Shown: in pieces, positions 32,296 to 41,007 of the stretch
How positions within the stretch are numbered: the stretch's first letter is position 1
Layout of the letters: each line of letters opens with the position of its first letter
Assembly (NCBI RefSeq): GCF_004328075.1
Contig: NZ_SJFN01000020.1
Coordinates: 1 to 64,000 of the forward strand
DNA: 64,000 bases
Direction of reading: 5' to 3'
DNA from: Siculibacillus lacustris
GTDB taxonomy: Bacteria; Pseudomonadota; Alphaproteobacteria; Rhizobiales; Ancalomicrobiaceae
Notes under the pieces: generated by a model
Seen by the model: only the letters and a program-made list of their open reading frames with translations
Told to the model about the DNA's origin: nothing
Databases searched by the model: none
Translations under genes and position numbers: made by a program

Positions 32296-34443
32296 ATGTT
32301 CGACATCCATCGCGAAGTGATCGAATGGGCCGGCCGCAAGCTGGTCCTCGAGACGGGCAAGATCGCCCGTCAGGCCGACGGCGCCGTTCTCGCCACCTAT
32401 GGCGAGACCACCGTCATCGCCACCGTGGTCTCCATGAAGGAGCCCAAGCCCGGCCAGGACTTCTTCCCCCTGACCGTCAACTATCAGGAAAAGGCCTTCG
32501 CGGCCGGCAAGATCCCCGGCGGCTACTTCAAGCGTGAAGGCCGTCCGAGCGAGAACGAGACCCTGGTCTCCCGCCTGATCGACCGTCCGCTGCGTCCGTT
32601 GTTCGTCGACGGCTACAAGTGCGACACCCAGGTGGTCGCCACCGTGCTCAGCCACGACCTCGAGAACAACCCCGACATCGTCGCTCTGGTCGCGGCCTCC
32701 GCCGCCCTGACGCTGTCCGGCGTGCCCTTCAAGGGCCCGGTCGGCGCCGCCCGCGTCGGCTACATCGAAGGCGAATACGTCCTCAACCCGCAGCTCGACA
32801 CGATGAGCGAGTCCAAGCTCGATCTGGTCGTCGCCGGCACCCACGACGCCGTGCTGATGGTCGAATCGGAAGCCAAGGAACTCGGCGAAGAGATCATGCT
32901 CGGCGCGGTGATGTTCGGTCACGCCGGCTTCCAGCCGGTGCTCGACGCGATCGTCCGGCTCGCCGAGAAGGCCGCCAAGGAGCCGCGCGACTACACGCCC
33001 CCGGATCTCTCCGCGGTCGAAGCGGCGGTCCTGGAGATCGCCGAGGCCGACCTGCGCGACGCCTACAAGATCACCCAGAAGCAGGACCGCTACAAGGCGG
33101 TCGACGCGGTCAAGCACAAGGTGATGGACGCCCTGTTCCCGGCCGGCGGCGAAGCCCGCTTCGAGAAGGAGAAGGTCGCCGCGGTGTTCAAGGAGGTCCA
33201 GGCCAAGATCGTGCGCTGGAACATCCTCGACACCGGCAGCCGCATCGACGGCCGTGACCTCGTCACCGTCCGCCCGATCGTCGCCGAAGTCGGCCTGCTG
33301 CCCCGCGCCCATGGTTCCGCCCTGTTCACCCGCGGCGAAACCCAGGCCCTGGTGGTCGCCACCCTCGGCACCGGCGAAGACGAGCAGTTCGTCGACGCGC
33401 TCGCCGGGACCTACAAGGAGAACTTCCTCCTCCACTACAACTTTCCTCCCTACTCGGTCGGTGAGACCGGCCGCATGGGCTCCCCGGGTCGTCGCGAGAT
33501 CGGTCACGGCAAGCTCGCCTGGCGTGCCATCCATCCGGTGCTGCCGCTCAAGCACGACTTCCCCTACACCATCCGCGTCGTGTCCGAGATCACCGAGTCC
33601 AACGGCTCGTCCTCGATGGCCACCGTCTGCGGCACCTCGCTCGCCCTGATGGACGCCGGCGTGCCGCTGAAGCAGCCGACCGCCGGTATCGCCATGGGCC
33701 TGATCAAGGAAGGCGAGCGTTTCGCCGTCCTCACCGACATTCTCGGTGACGAGGATCACCTCGGCGACATGGACTTCAAGGTCGCCGGCACCTCGGAAGG
33801 CGTGACCTCGCTGCAGATGGACATCAAGATCGAAGGCATCACCGAGGAGATCATGAAGGTCGCCCTCGGCCAGGCCCGCGACGGTCGTCTGCACATCCTC
33901 GACGAAATGTCGAAGGCCCTGGTTTCGGCCCGTCCGGAACTCGGCGAGCACGCCCCGCGCATCGAGTCGTTCAAGATCCCGACCGACAAGATCCGGGAAG
34001 TGATCGGTTCGGGCGGGAAGGTGATCCGCGAGATCGTCGAGAAGACCGGCGCCAAGGTCGACATCCAGGACGACGGCACCGTCAAGGTGTCCTCGGCCGA
34101 TCAGAAGAAGATCAAGGCCGCCGTCAACTGGGTCAAGTCGATCGCCGCCGAGCCCGAGCTCAACGCGATCTACGAAGGCACGGTCGTCAAGTGCATGGAG
34201 TTCGGCGCCTTCGTGAACTTCTTCGGTTCGCGCGACGGCCTCGTCCACATCTCGCAGCTCGCCCCCAAGAAGGTCGCCAAGGTGACCGACGTGGTCAAGG
34301 AAGGCGAGAAGGTGTGGGTCAAGCTGCTCGGCTTCGACGAGCGCGGCAAGGTCCGCCTGTCGATGAAGGTCGTCGATCAGGCCACCGGCCTCGAGATCAA
34401 GCAGGAAGAGGGCGATCGCGCCGAAGCGAAGCCCGCCGATTGA
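32296..34443 (+). CDS. pnp: polyribonucleotide nucleotidyltransferase (PNPase)
   Basis: Phosphorolytic 3'-5' exoribonuclease of the RNA degradosome. The 715-residue protein has two RNase PH domains. The first opens [20 protein letters not shown]. The second contains [18 protein letters not shown] with the catalytic aspartates. A KH domain near 556-620 ([20 protein letters not shown]) and a C-terminal S1 domain from about 625 ([19 protein letters not shown]) follow. ATG 32296 after AGGAACC is the family start. An in-frame ATG at 32263 is rejected. A strong terminator follows. Confidence 0.97.
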   Translation: MFDIHREVIEWAGRKLVLETGKIARQADGAVLATYGETTVIATVVSMKEPKPGQDFFPLTVNYQEKAFAAGKIPGGYFKREGRPSENETLVSRLIDRPLRPLFVDGYKCDTQVVATVLSHDLENNPDIVALVAASAALTLSGVPFKGPVGAARVGYIEGEYVLNPQLDTMSESKLDLVVAGTHDAVLMVESEAKELGEEIMLGAVMFGHAGFQPVLDAIVRLAEKAAKEPRDYTPPDLSAVEAAVLEIAEADLRDAYKITQKQDRYKAVDAVKHKVMDALFPAGGEARFEKEKVAAVFKEVQAKIVRWNILDTGSRIDGRDLVTVRPIVAEVGLLPRAHGSALFTRGETQALVVATLGTGEDEQFVDALAGTYKENFLLHYNFPPYSVGETGRMGSPGRREIGHGKLAWRAIHPVLPLKHDFPYTIRVVSEITESNGSSSMATVCGTSLALMDAGVPLKQPTAGIAMGLIKEGERFAVLTDILGDEDHLGDMDFKVAGTSEGVTSLQMDIKIEGITEEIMKVALGQARDGRLHILDEMSKALVSARPELGEHAPRIESFKIPTDKIREVIGSGGKVIREIVEKTGAKVDIQDDGTVKVSSADQKKIKAAVNWVKSIAAEPELNAIYEGTVVKCMEFGAFVNFFGSRDGLVHISQLAPKKVAKVTDVVKEGEKVWVKLLGFDERGKVRLSMKVVDQATGLEIKQEEGDRAEAKPAD

Positions 34444-34469
34444 TCCTCCGATCCCTGCGAGACATGCGA

Positions 34470-34495
34470 AGGGCGCCCGCGAGGGCGCCCTTTTT
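34470..34495 (+). terminator. Rho-independent terminator of pnp
   Basis: A 9-bp perfect GC stem (34470-34478 with 34483-34491), a GCGA loop and TTTTT at 34491-34495. Confidence 0.93.
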
Positions 34496-34528
34496 GCGTG
34501 CCGGGGCAGACCACGCTCGGTGCCGCCG

Positions 34529-35347
34529 TCAGACGGCCGGCTCCTCGATCTCGTCGGTCCACACCCGGAAATTCTCGAGCACGTGTTGCCCGAACGAGTT
34601 GACCAGCGGGATGTCGGCGGCGTCGCGGCCGCGGGCGATCAGGATGCGGCCGATCCGCGGCTTGTTGTTGCGGGGGTCGAAGGTGTGCCAGCGGCCGCCG
34701 AGATAGACCTCGCACCACGCCGAGAAATCGCCGGGATTGACGTCGCGCGGCACGCCGATGTCGCCGAGGTAGCCGTTGACGTAACGCGCCGGGATGTTCA
34801 TGCAGCGGCAGAAGGCGATCGCCAGATGGGCGTAGTCGCGGCACACCCCGATCCGCTCGTGATAGGCCTCGAAGGCGGTGCGGGTCGAGCGCGCATGGGC
34901 ATAGCCGAAGGTGATCTGGGCATTGACGAAGTTGCAGATCGCCTGCACCCGGCTCCAGCCCGGCGCGACTTGCCCGAACAGGTCCCAGGCGATCTGGCTG
35001 AGCTTGTCGGTCTCGCAATAGCGGCTGCCGACCAGATACATCAGGCTCTCGTCGGGCAGGTCGGCGACCGCATGTTCCCAGGCGTCGGGGGTGATCGGAT
35101 CCGGTCGCCCGGAATCCTCGATCACCCCGCCGCACGAGATCGTCAGCCGACCGGCCGGGGCGACGAAGCGCCGGCAGCGATTGCCGAAGACGTCGGCATA
35201 GATCGACGAGGCGATCGGCGGGTTGCTGGTGAACGGGCTCTCCTTGCGCACCGCGATCGCCAGACTGGGATGGACGTCCAGCTGACAGATCATCGGCGTC
35301 GGTTCGGGGCAGGCGAAGGTCATCTCGTAACCGTAGCGGATCAGCAT
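34529..35347 (-). CDS. transglutaminase-like cysteine peptidase family protein
   Basis: A 272-residue protein with a transglutaminase-like core of the kind found in many alphaproteobacteria. An N-terminal beta-rich part (LIRYGYEMTFACPEPTPMI) precedes the catalytic Cys in ERIGVCRDYAHLAIAFCR, His in GGRWHTFD and Asp in FDPRNN. The physiological substrate of this family is unknown; an amide hydrolase role is possible. The ATG at 35347 follows AGGAGG. An in-frame extension to 35500 looks non-coding. It is convergent with pnp. Confidence 0.85.
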   Translation of the reverse strand: MLIRYGYEMTFACPEPTPMICQLDVHPSLAIAVRKESPFTSNPPIASSIYADVFGNRCRRFVAPAGRLTISCGGVIEDSGRPDPITPDAWEHAVADLPDESLMYLVGSRYCETDKLSQIAWDLFGQVAPGWSRVQAICNFVNAQITFGYAHARSTRTAFEAYHERIGVCRDYAHLAIAFCRCMNIPARYVNGYLGDIGVPRDVNPGDFSAWCEVYLGGRWHTFDPRNNKPRIGRILIARGRDAADIPLVNSFGQHVLENFRVWTDEIEEPAV

Positions 35348-35641
35348 CGAAGCTCGTTCCTCCTGCGCGGGCGACCGGGCCGGCGTGCGCTCCACTCGCG
35401 CACGGCCGGGTCTCGGACGCAACCATCCCGACGTCTTCCATGCACATTGCGGGCCGTCGCCGCCCGCGAACGCGCGGCCCCTGGTCGACCCCGCCGTCAT
35501 CGGCTAGAGCAGGGTCGATCAGGCGGCGTCGGCCGGATCACGAAAATGCGCTCCCCCCGATGTCGAGCGGATTTCGAAGTGATGCGATCAGGTCGGAAAC
35601 GCCGCTGCACCTGAAGTCGTTCCGTCCAGCGAGGGCCGCCC
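35348..35641. other. intergenic region between divergent transglutaminase-like and SDR genes
   Basis: 294 bp with the start regions of two divergent genes. I see the AGGAGG site of the minus-strand gene but no clear promoter pair and no repeat. Confidence 0.5.
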
Positions 35642-36577
35642 GTGACTCGATCCCGCCTCGATCTCCTCGTCCTCGGCTACGGCTATTCCGCCCGCCATGC
35701 GGTCGCCGAGCTCCGCCCCGACCTCACCGCCCTGACCGTCACCGCCCGCGCCCCCGCCAAGGCGGCCCGGCTCGCGGCGAACGGCCTCGCCGTCATCGCG
35801 TTGGGGGAGCCGGATGCCGACGCGGCGCTGGCCGCGGCGGTCGCCCGGGCCTCGCACATCCTCGTCTCGGCCGGCCCGAGCGCCGACGGCGACCCGTTCC
35901 TCCTCTGCTGCGCTGCCCCGCTGGCCGCCGCCGCTGCGGCCGGAACCCTCGAATGGATCGGCTATCTGTCGACCGTCGGGGTCTATGGCGACGCCGCCGG
36001 CGGCCTCGTCGACGAGACCACGCCCGCCGCGCCGGCCTCCGAGCGCACCCGCTGGCGCGTCGCCGCCGAAAGCGCTTGGGCAGCGCTCGGCCACACCGCC
36101 GGCGTTCCCGTGGCGCTGCTGCGCCTCGCCGGCATCTACGGCCCCGGCCGCAACGCCTTCGTCGCCCTGGAGCGCGGCACCGCGCGGCGCATCGTCAAGC
36201 CCGGCCAGATGTTCAACCGCATCCACGTCGCCGACCTCGGCCGCGCCGCCGCCGCCGCCGCGCGCCTGCGCTTCGACGGCATCCTCAACGTCTGCGACGA
36301 CCAGCCGTCGCCGCCCGATCTGCCGATCCTGCACGCCGCGGAGTTGATGGGCGTCGCGCCGCCGCCGGCGATTCCCTTCGAGACCGCCGAGTTCTCGCCG
36401 ATGGCCCGCAGTTTCTGGAGCGAGAACAAACGCGTCTCCAACGCCCGCCTGCGCGGCCTCGGCGTCACCCTCGCCCACCCGACTTGGCGCTCGGGCCTCG
36501 ACGATCTGTGGCGGAGCGACACTTGGCGCGGCTCACCCGAGGATCAGGACGACGCCAGCCCCAAGTTCAAGCGCTGA
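35642..36577 (+). CDS. SDR-family NAD(P)-dependent oxidoreductase/epimerase-like protein
   Basis: An extended-SDR/YeeZ-like protein of 311 residues. The Rossmann start is LDLLVLGYGYSARHAV, a variant of GxxGxxG. It has the SDR-type block YLSTVGVYGD, in which the Tyr falls in a YGD variant, and the GIYGPGRN turn seen in NDP-sugar epimerase-like proteins. The substrate is unknown. The GTG start at 35642 is the first in the frame after the spacer. DUF1330 follows in the same direction 73 bp later. Confidence 0.8.
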   Translation: MTRSRLDLLVLGYGYSARHAVAELRPDLTALTVTARAPAKAARLAANGLAVIALGEPDADAALAAAVARASHILVSAGPSADGDPFLLCCAAPLAAAAAAGTLEWIGYLSTVGVYGDAAGGLVDETTPAAPASERTRWRVAAESAWAALGHTAGVPVALLRLAGIYGPGRNAFVALERGTARRIVKPGQMFNRIHVADLGRAAAAAARLRFDGILNVCDDQPSPPDLPILHAAELMGVAPPPAIPFETAEFSPMARSFWSENKRVSNARLRGLGVTLAHPTWRSGLDDLWRSDTWRGSPEDQDDASPKFKR

Positions 36578-36650
36578 GAGGGCGGCGTTGTCGCCTGCGG
36601 GACGACTGTCAGGCTCGACCGCGTCGAGGCGGAGCCCATCGGAGGACACC

Positions 36651-36941
36651 ATGGCGGCCTACCTGATCGCGGATACCCTGCTCACCGATCCCGACGCCTA
36701 CGAGGCCTACAAGGCCCAGGCCCGGCCGCTGGCCGAGAAATGGGGCGGCGAATACGTCGCCCGCGGCGGCGCGCTGGCGGTCAAGGAAGACGATCTGTGG
36801 ACCCCGAGTCGGCTGGTGATCGTGCGCTTTCCGTCCTTCGAACAGGCGAACGCCTTCTACGACTCGCCCGATTATGCCGCGATCCTGCCGATCGCCGAAG
36901 GCTCGGCCAAACGCACCGTGGTCATCGTCGACGGACTGTGA
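36651..36941 (+). CDS. DUF1330 domain protein
   Basis: A 96-residue protein with a dimeric alpha/beta-barrel (ABM-like) fold: AYLIADTLLTDPDAYEAYK, the GGEYVARGGALAV strand, then LVIVRFPSFEQANAFYDSP. Family function is unknown. A GGAGG site lies just before the ATG at 36651. It is convergent with the FAH-family gene. Confidence 0.88.
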   Translation: MAAYLIADTLLTDPDAYEAYKAQARPLAEKWGGEYVARGGALAVKEDDLWTPSRLVIVRFPSFEQANAFYDSPDYAAILPIAEGSAKRTVVIVDGL

Positions 36942-36980
36942 TCCGCCGGGCGGCCCGTTGTGCGCGCTCGCCGCTCCGCC

Positions 36981-37694
36981 TCAGATCGCCGGGACGATCG
37001 TCACCTCGAGGGTCGGCAGGCCGGGCACGGTGCCGGTCAGCCGGTCGCCCGCCCGCACCGCGCCGACGCCCGAGGGCGTGCCGGTATAGATCAGATCGCC
37101 CGGCCCGAGCCGGTAGAAGTGCGACAGATGGGCGATCAGCTCCGGCACCGACCACACCATGTCGGACAGCCGGCCCATCTGGCGCACCGTCTCGCCGACC
37201 GTGAGCTCGATCCGCTGATCGGCGATCCGACCGAAGTCGACCGCCGGGACGATCGGCGTGATCACCGCCGATTGCTCGAAATTCTTGGCCAGGTCCCAGG
37301 GCCGACCCTTGGTCTTGGCGACCGCCTGGAGATCGCGGCGGGTCATGTCGAGCCCGAGCGCATAGCCGAACACCGCATCCATCGCGTCCTTCGCGTCGAC
37401 CGCCACAGCCTCGGCGCCGATCGCCACCACGAACTCGATTTCGTGATGATAATCGGCGGTGCCCGCCGGGTAGGGCAGGGCGGAGCCGGAGGCGACGATC
37501 GCCGAGGCGTCCTTGAGGAAGTAGAAGGGTGCCTCCCGATCGACCTCGGCGCCCATTTCCTTGGCATGTTCGACATAGTTGCGGCCGACGCAGAAGATCC
37601 GCGCCACGGGGAAGCGGGCCTCGGTGCCGACCACCGCGACGGTTCGGATCGGCGGCGGGGCGAACAGCAGGGTCGGGGCGGAAACGGTCATCAT
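36981..37694 (-). CDS. fumarylacetoacetate hydrolase family protein
   Basis: A 237-residue FAH-fold enzyme. It has the family start IFCVGRNYVEHAKEMG, the metal ligands in YHHEIEFVVAIG (Glu-x-Glu) and the downstream Asp in YALGLDMTRRDLQ. GDLIYTGTPSGVGAV is also present. Members hydrolyse or isomerise acylpyruvates or decarboxylate oxaloacetate, and the exact substrate cannot be read from sequence. ATG ATG at 37694/37691 follows GAGAGGA. It lies 28 bp downstream of polA in the same direction. Confidence 0.9.
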   Translation of the reverse strand: MMTVSAPTLLFAPPPIRTVAVVGTEARFPVARIFCVGRNYVEHAKEMGAEVDREAPFYFLKDASAIVASGSALPYPAGTADYHHEIEFVVAIGAEAVAVDAKDAMDAVFGYALGLDMTRRDLQAVAKTKGRPWDLAKNFEQSAVITPIVPAVDFGRIADQRIELTVGETVRQMGRLSDMVWSVPELIAHLSHFYRLGPGDLIYTGTPSGVGAVRAGDRLTGTVPGLPTLEVTIVPAI

Positions 37695-37722
37695 CGGGTC
37701 CTCTCGGGTCGGCCGGTCGCGG

Positions 37723-40700
37723 TCAATGCGCTTCGTCCCAGTTGGCGGCTGCGCGGGCGTCGACGACCAGCGGCACGTCGAGGCGCACCGCCGGCTCGGC
37801 GGCGGTCTCCATCACTCGCTTGACCAACGGCAAGGTCGCGGCGACCTCGCCCTCCGGCACTTCGAACACCAGTTCGTCGTGGACCTGCAACAGCATCCGC
37901 GCCGACAGGCGAGCGGCGGCGAGTGCCGCGTCCATGCGGATCATCGCCCGGCGGATGATGTCGGCGGCCGAGCCCTGGATCGGCGCGTTGATCGCCGCGC
38001 GTTCGTTGAAGGCCCGCACCGCGCCGTTCTTGGAGGCGATCTCGGGATAATGGGCGCGGCGCCCGAACAGCGTCGTCACATAGCCCTTGTCGCGGCATTC
38101 GCGCTTGGTCGCTTCCATGTAGTCGCGGATGCCGGGGAAGCGCTCGAAATACTTCTCGATATAGGCCGCCGCCTCGCCGCGGCCGATGCCGAGCTGATTG
38201 GCCAGACCGAAGGCCGAGATGCCGTAGATGATGCCGAAGTTGATCGCCTTGGCCCGCCGCCGGACCATCGGATCCATGCCGGCGATCGGCACCCCGAACA
38301 TCTCGGACGCGGTCATCGCATGGATGTCGACGCCCTCGGCGAAGGCCCGCTCCAGCGCCGGCACGTCGGCGACATGGGCCAGCACCCGCAGTTCGATCTG
38401 GCTGTAGTCGGCCGACAGCAGCAGATGGCCCGGCGTCGCCACGAAGGCGCGGCGGATCTTGCGGCCTTCTTCGGTGCGGACGGGAATATTCTGGACGTTG
38501 GGCTCCGACGACGACAGTCGGCCGGTGGTGGTGGCGGCCAGCGCGAAGGAGGTGTGGACCCGGCGGGTCACCGGGTTCTCGTAGGTCGGCAGGGCGTCGG
38601 TATAGGTCGACTTGAGCTTGGACAGCTGGCGCCAGTCGAGCACCTTGCGCGGCAGCTCGTGGCCCTGAGACGCGAGATCTTCGAGGATGTCGGCGCCGGT
38701 CGCCCAGGCGCCGGTCGCGGTCTTCTTCGGCGCCGGCAGGCCGAGCTTGCCGAACAGGATGTCGCCGAGCTGCTTCGGCGAGGCGACGTTGAACGGCTCG
38801 CCGGCCGCCTCGACGATCTCCGCCTCGAGCCGCGCCATGCCTTGCGCGAACTCGCCCGACAGTCGCGACAGGATCTGGCGATCGATGGCGATGCCGCGCC
38901 GCTCCATGGCGGCGATCACCGGCACCAGCGGCCGCTCCAGCGTCTCGTAGACGGTGGCGAGCCCCTCGGCCGCCAGCCGCGGCTTCAACCGCCGCCACAG
39001 CCGCAGCGTGACGTCGGCATCCTCGGCGGCATAAGGCGTCGCCTTGTCGATCGGCACCCGGTCGAAGGTCACCTGCGCCTTGCCGGTGCCGGTCACCGTC
39101 TTGTAGGCGATCGGCTCGTGGCCGAGCCAGGTCTTCGACAGCTCGTCCATGCCGTGGCCGCCGCGCCCGGCATCGAGCGCATAAGAAATCAGCATGGTGT
39201 CGTCGAAATTCTCGACCGTCAGCCCGTGATTGGCGATCACCGCCGCGTCGTATTTGAGATTCTGCGCGACCTTGAGGATCGACGGGTCGGCGAGCAACGG
39301 GGCGAGCAGGGCGAGTGCCGCGGGAAGCGGGATCTGATCGGGCGATGGTCCGTCGTCGAACAGGCCGGTGCCGCCCGAGCGATGGCCGAGCGGCACGTAA
39401 CAGGCCTTGCCCGGCGCGGTGGCCAGGCTGAACCCGACCAGATCGGCCTGGAGCGGATCGAGCGAGGTAGTCTCGGTGTCGAAGGCCACGACGCCGGCCT
39501 CGCGCGCCGCATCGATCCAGGCTTCGAGCCGGTCGAGGGTGGTGACGGTCTCATAGGCCGAGGTGTCGATCGGCGCCGAGGCCTCGGCCGTCCGCGCCGC
39601 GACCAGCGCCGCGGGGGTGGAGACGGGGTCGCCGGTGGGTGCATGGCCGGCGGCCGTGCGGTCGGCGACGCCGAGCCCCCCCTCCCTGTCCCTCCCCCTC
39701 GCGGGGGGAGGGGACGCCGGGGCGCCGCCGGTCGTACCCGAACCGCCGAGGAGTCCATTGCCGAAGAGATCGCCCGATCCCGAAGCCGCGCCGCGAGCCG
39801 CAGCGCCACCGTTTTCGTCCCCTCCCCCCGTGAGGGGGAGGGACAGCGAGGGGGGGCTGGACCCATCGGTCGCGCCCGACCCGTCGACCGTGCTCGCCCC
39901 ATCCCCCGCTTCCGGCGGCCAGAAGCGCACCGGCACGAAACTCGGATCGATCGCCTCGGCCACCGCCCCGGTCGCCTCCGCCACCCGGCGGGTCAGCGAA
40001 CCGAATTCCATCGCCTTGAGGAAGCCGACCAGCCGCACCCCGTCGATCGGCGCCACTGCCAGATCCTCGATCGGCGTCTCGACCGGCACGTCGCGGTCGA
40101 GGGTCACCAGCTGCATCGAGATCCGCGCCGCCGCGGCGTGATCGAGCAGCGACTGTCGGCGCTTGGGCTGTTTGATCTCGCCGGCGCGGGCGAGCAGAGT
40201 TTCGAGATCGCCGTATTCGCCGATCAGGCTCGCCGCGGTCTTGATGCCGATGCCCGGCACGCCCGGCACGTTGTCGACCGGGTCGCCGGCCAGCGCCTGG
40301 ACGTCGACCACCTTGTCCGGCGTCACCCCGAACTTCTCGAACACTTCGTCGGGACCGATGCGCTTGTCCTTCATCGTGTCGAGCATCACCACGCCCGGCT
40401 CGATCAGCTGCATCAGGTCCTTGTCGGAGGCGACGATGGTCACGTCGGCGCCGCGCGCCCGCGCCTGTCGGGTGTAGGTGGCGATCAGGTCGTCGGCCTC
40501 GTAGTCGAGCTGCTCGATCGAGGCGACGTTGAAGGCCCGCGTCGCTTCGCGGATCAGCCCGAACTGCGGCCGCAGATCCTCCGGCGCCGGCGGCCGATGG
40601 GCCTTGTAGAGGTCGTAGAGGCGGTTGCGGAAGGTCGTGCCCGAGGCGTCGAAGATCACCGCCAGATGGGTCGGGCGCACCCCGGCGCCGGTCTTCTCGG

Positions 40701-40902
40701 CCTCCTTCAACAGCCGGTAGAGCATGTTGCAGAAGCCGGAGACCGCGCCGACCGGCACCCCGTCCGACTTGCGGGTCAGCGGCGGCAGCGCGTGATAGGC
40801 GCGGAAGATATAGGAGGAGCCGTCGACCAGGAACACGTGGTCGCCGGGTCGGATCTCGCGTGGCTCTGCGCCGTTGGGAAGGATGGTCGTCATGGTGGCC
40901 AT
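37723..40902 (-). CDS. polA: DNA polymerase I, with an in-frame palindromic-repeat insert
   Basis: Repair and Okazaki-fragment polymerase. At 1059 residues it is longer than the usual 930-1000. The 5'-3' nuclease domain begins HVFLVDGSSYIFRAYHALPP. The proofreading domain keeps its DTETTS ExoI motif (~471). The polymerase motifs are DYSQIELRVLAHV (~829), RRRAKAINFGIIYGIS, and QVHDELVFEVPE (~1005). Residues about 349-410, in the linker between the nuclease and proofreading domains, are encoded by repeat copy 2 and read PSLSLPLTGGGDENGG to [14 protein letters not shown]. All catalytic motifs are intact, so the enzyme is probably active. A second in-frame ATG lies at 40893. Confidence 0.96.
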   Translation of the reverse strand: MATMTTILPNGAEPREIRPGDHVFLVDGSSYIFRAYHALPPLTRKSDGVPVGAVSGFCNMLYRLLKEAEKTGAGVRPTHLAVIFDASGTTFRNRLYDLYKAHRPPAPEDLRPQFGLIREATRAFNVASIEQLDYEADDLIATYTRQARARGADVTIVASDKDLMQLIEPGVVMLDTMKDKRIGPDEVFEKFGVTPDKVVDVQALAGDPVDNVPGVPGIGIKTAASLIGEYGDLETLLARAGEIKQPKRRQSLLDHAAAARISMQLVTLDRDVPVETPIEDLAVAPIDGVRLVGFLKAMEFGSLTRRVAEATGAVAEAIDPSFVPVRFWPPEAGDGASTVDGSGATDGSSPPSLSLPLTGGGDENGGAAARGAASGSGDLFGNGLLGGSGTTGGAPASPPPARGRDREGGLGVADRTAAGHAPTGDPVSTPAALVAARTAEASAPIDTSAYETVTTLDRLEAWIDAAREAGVVAFDTETTSLDPLQADLVGFSLATAPGKACYVPLGHRSGGTGLFDDGPSPDQIPLPAALALLAPLLADPSILKVAQNLKYDAAVIANHGLTVENFDDTMLISYALDAGRGGHGMDELSKTWLGHEPIAYKTVTGTGKAQVTFDRVPIDKATPYAAEDADVTLRLWRRLKPRLAAEGLATVYETLERPLVPVIAAMERRGIAIDRQILSRLSGEFAQGMARLEAEIVEAAGEPFNVASPKQLGDILFGKLGLPAPKKTATGAWATGADILEDLASQGHELPRKVLDWRQLSKLKSTYTDALPTYENPVTRRVHTSFALAATTTGRLSSSEPNVQNIPVRTEEGRKIRRAFVATPGHLLLSADYSQIELRVLAHVADVPALERAFAEGVDIHAMTASEMFGVPIAGMDPMVRRRAKAINFGIIYGISAFGLANQLGIGRGEAAAYIEKYFERFPGIRDYMEATKRECRDKGYVTTLFGRRAHYPEIASKNGAVRAFNERAAINAPIQGSAADIIRRAMIRMDAALAAARLSARMLLQVHDELVFEVPEGEVAATLPLVKRVMETAAEPAVRLDVPLVVDARAAANWDEAH
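39674..39858. repeat. palindromic repeat element, copy 2, inside polA
   Basis: Arms 39674-39716 and 39816-39858 (43 bp each) are inverted copies with two mismatches, 99 bp apart. They share the core CCCTCCCTGTCCCTCCCC with copies 1 and 3; here the inner palindrome centre is CGCG or CACG instead of CCAG. The element is translated in frame as part of polA (about residues 349-410), with no stop in the arms or the spacer. Confidence 0.92.
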
Positions 40903-41007
40903 CCTAGAGCATGGTCCGGACGGACGGAACCGGCCGGCGCGAAGAGAAATCGTCTGTCCCCCGGCGCGACCCCGTGCGGCGCTCGCCGCGCGGGGTCGTC
41001 TCGCCGG

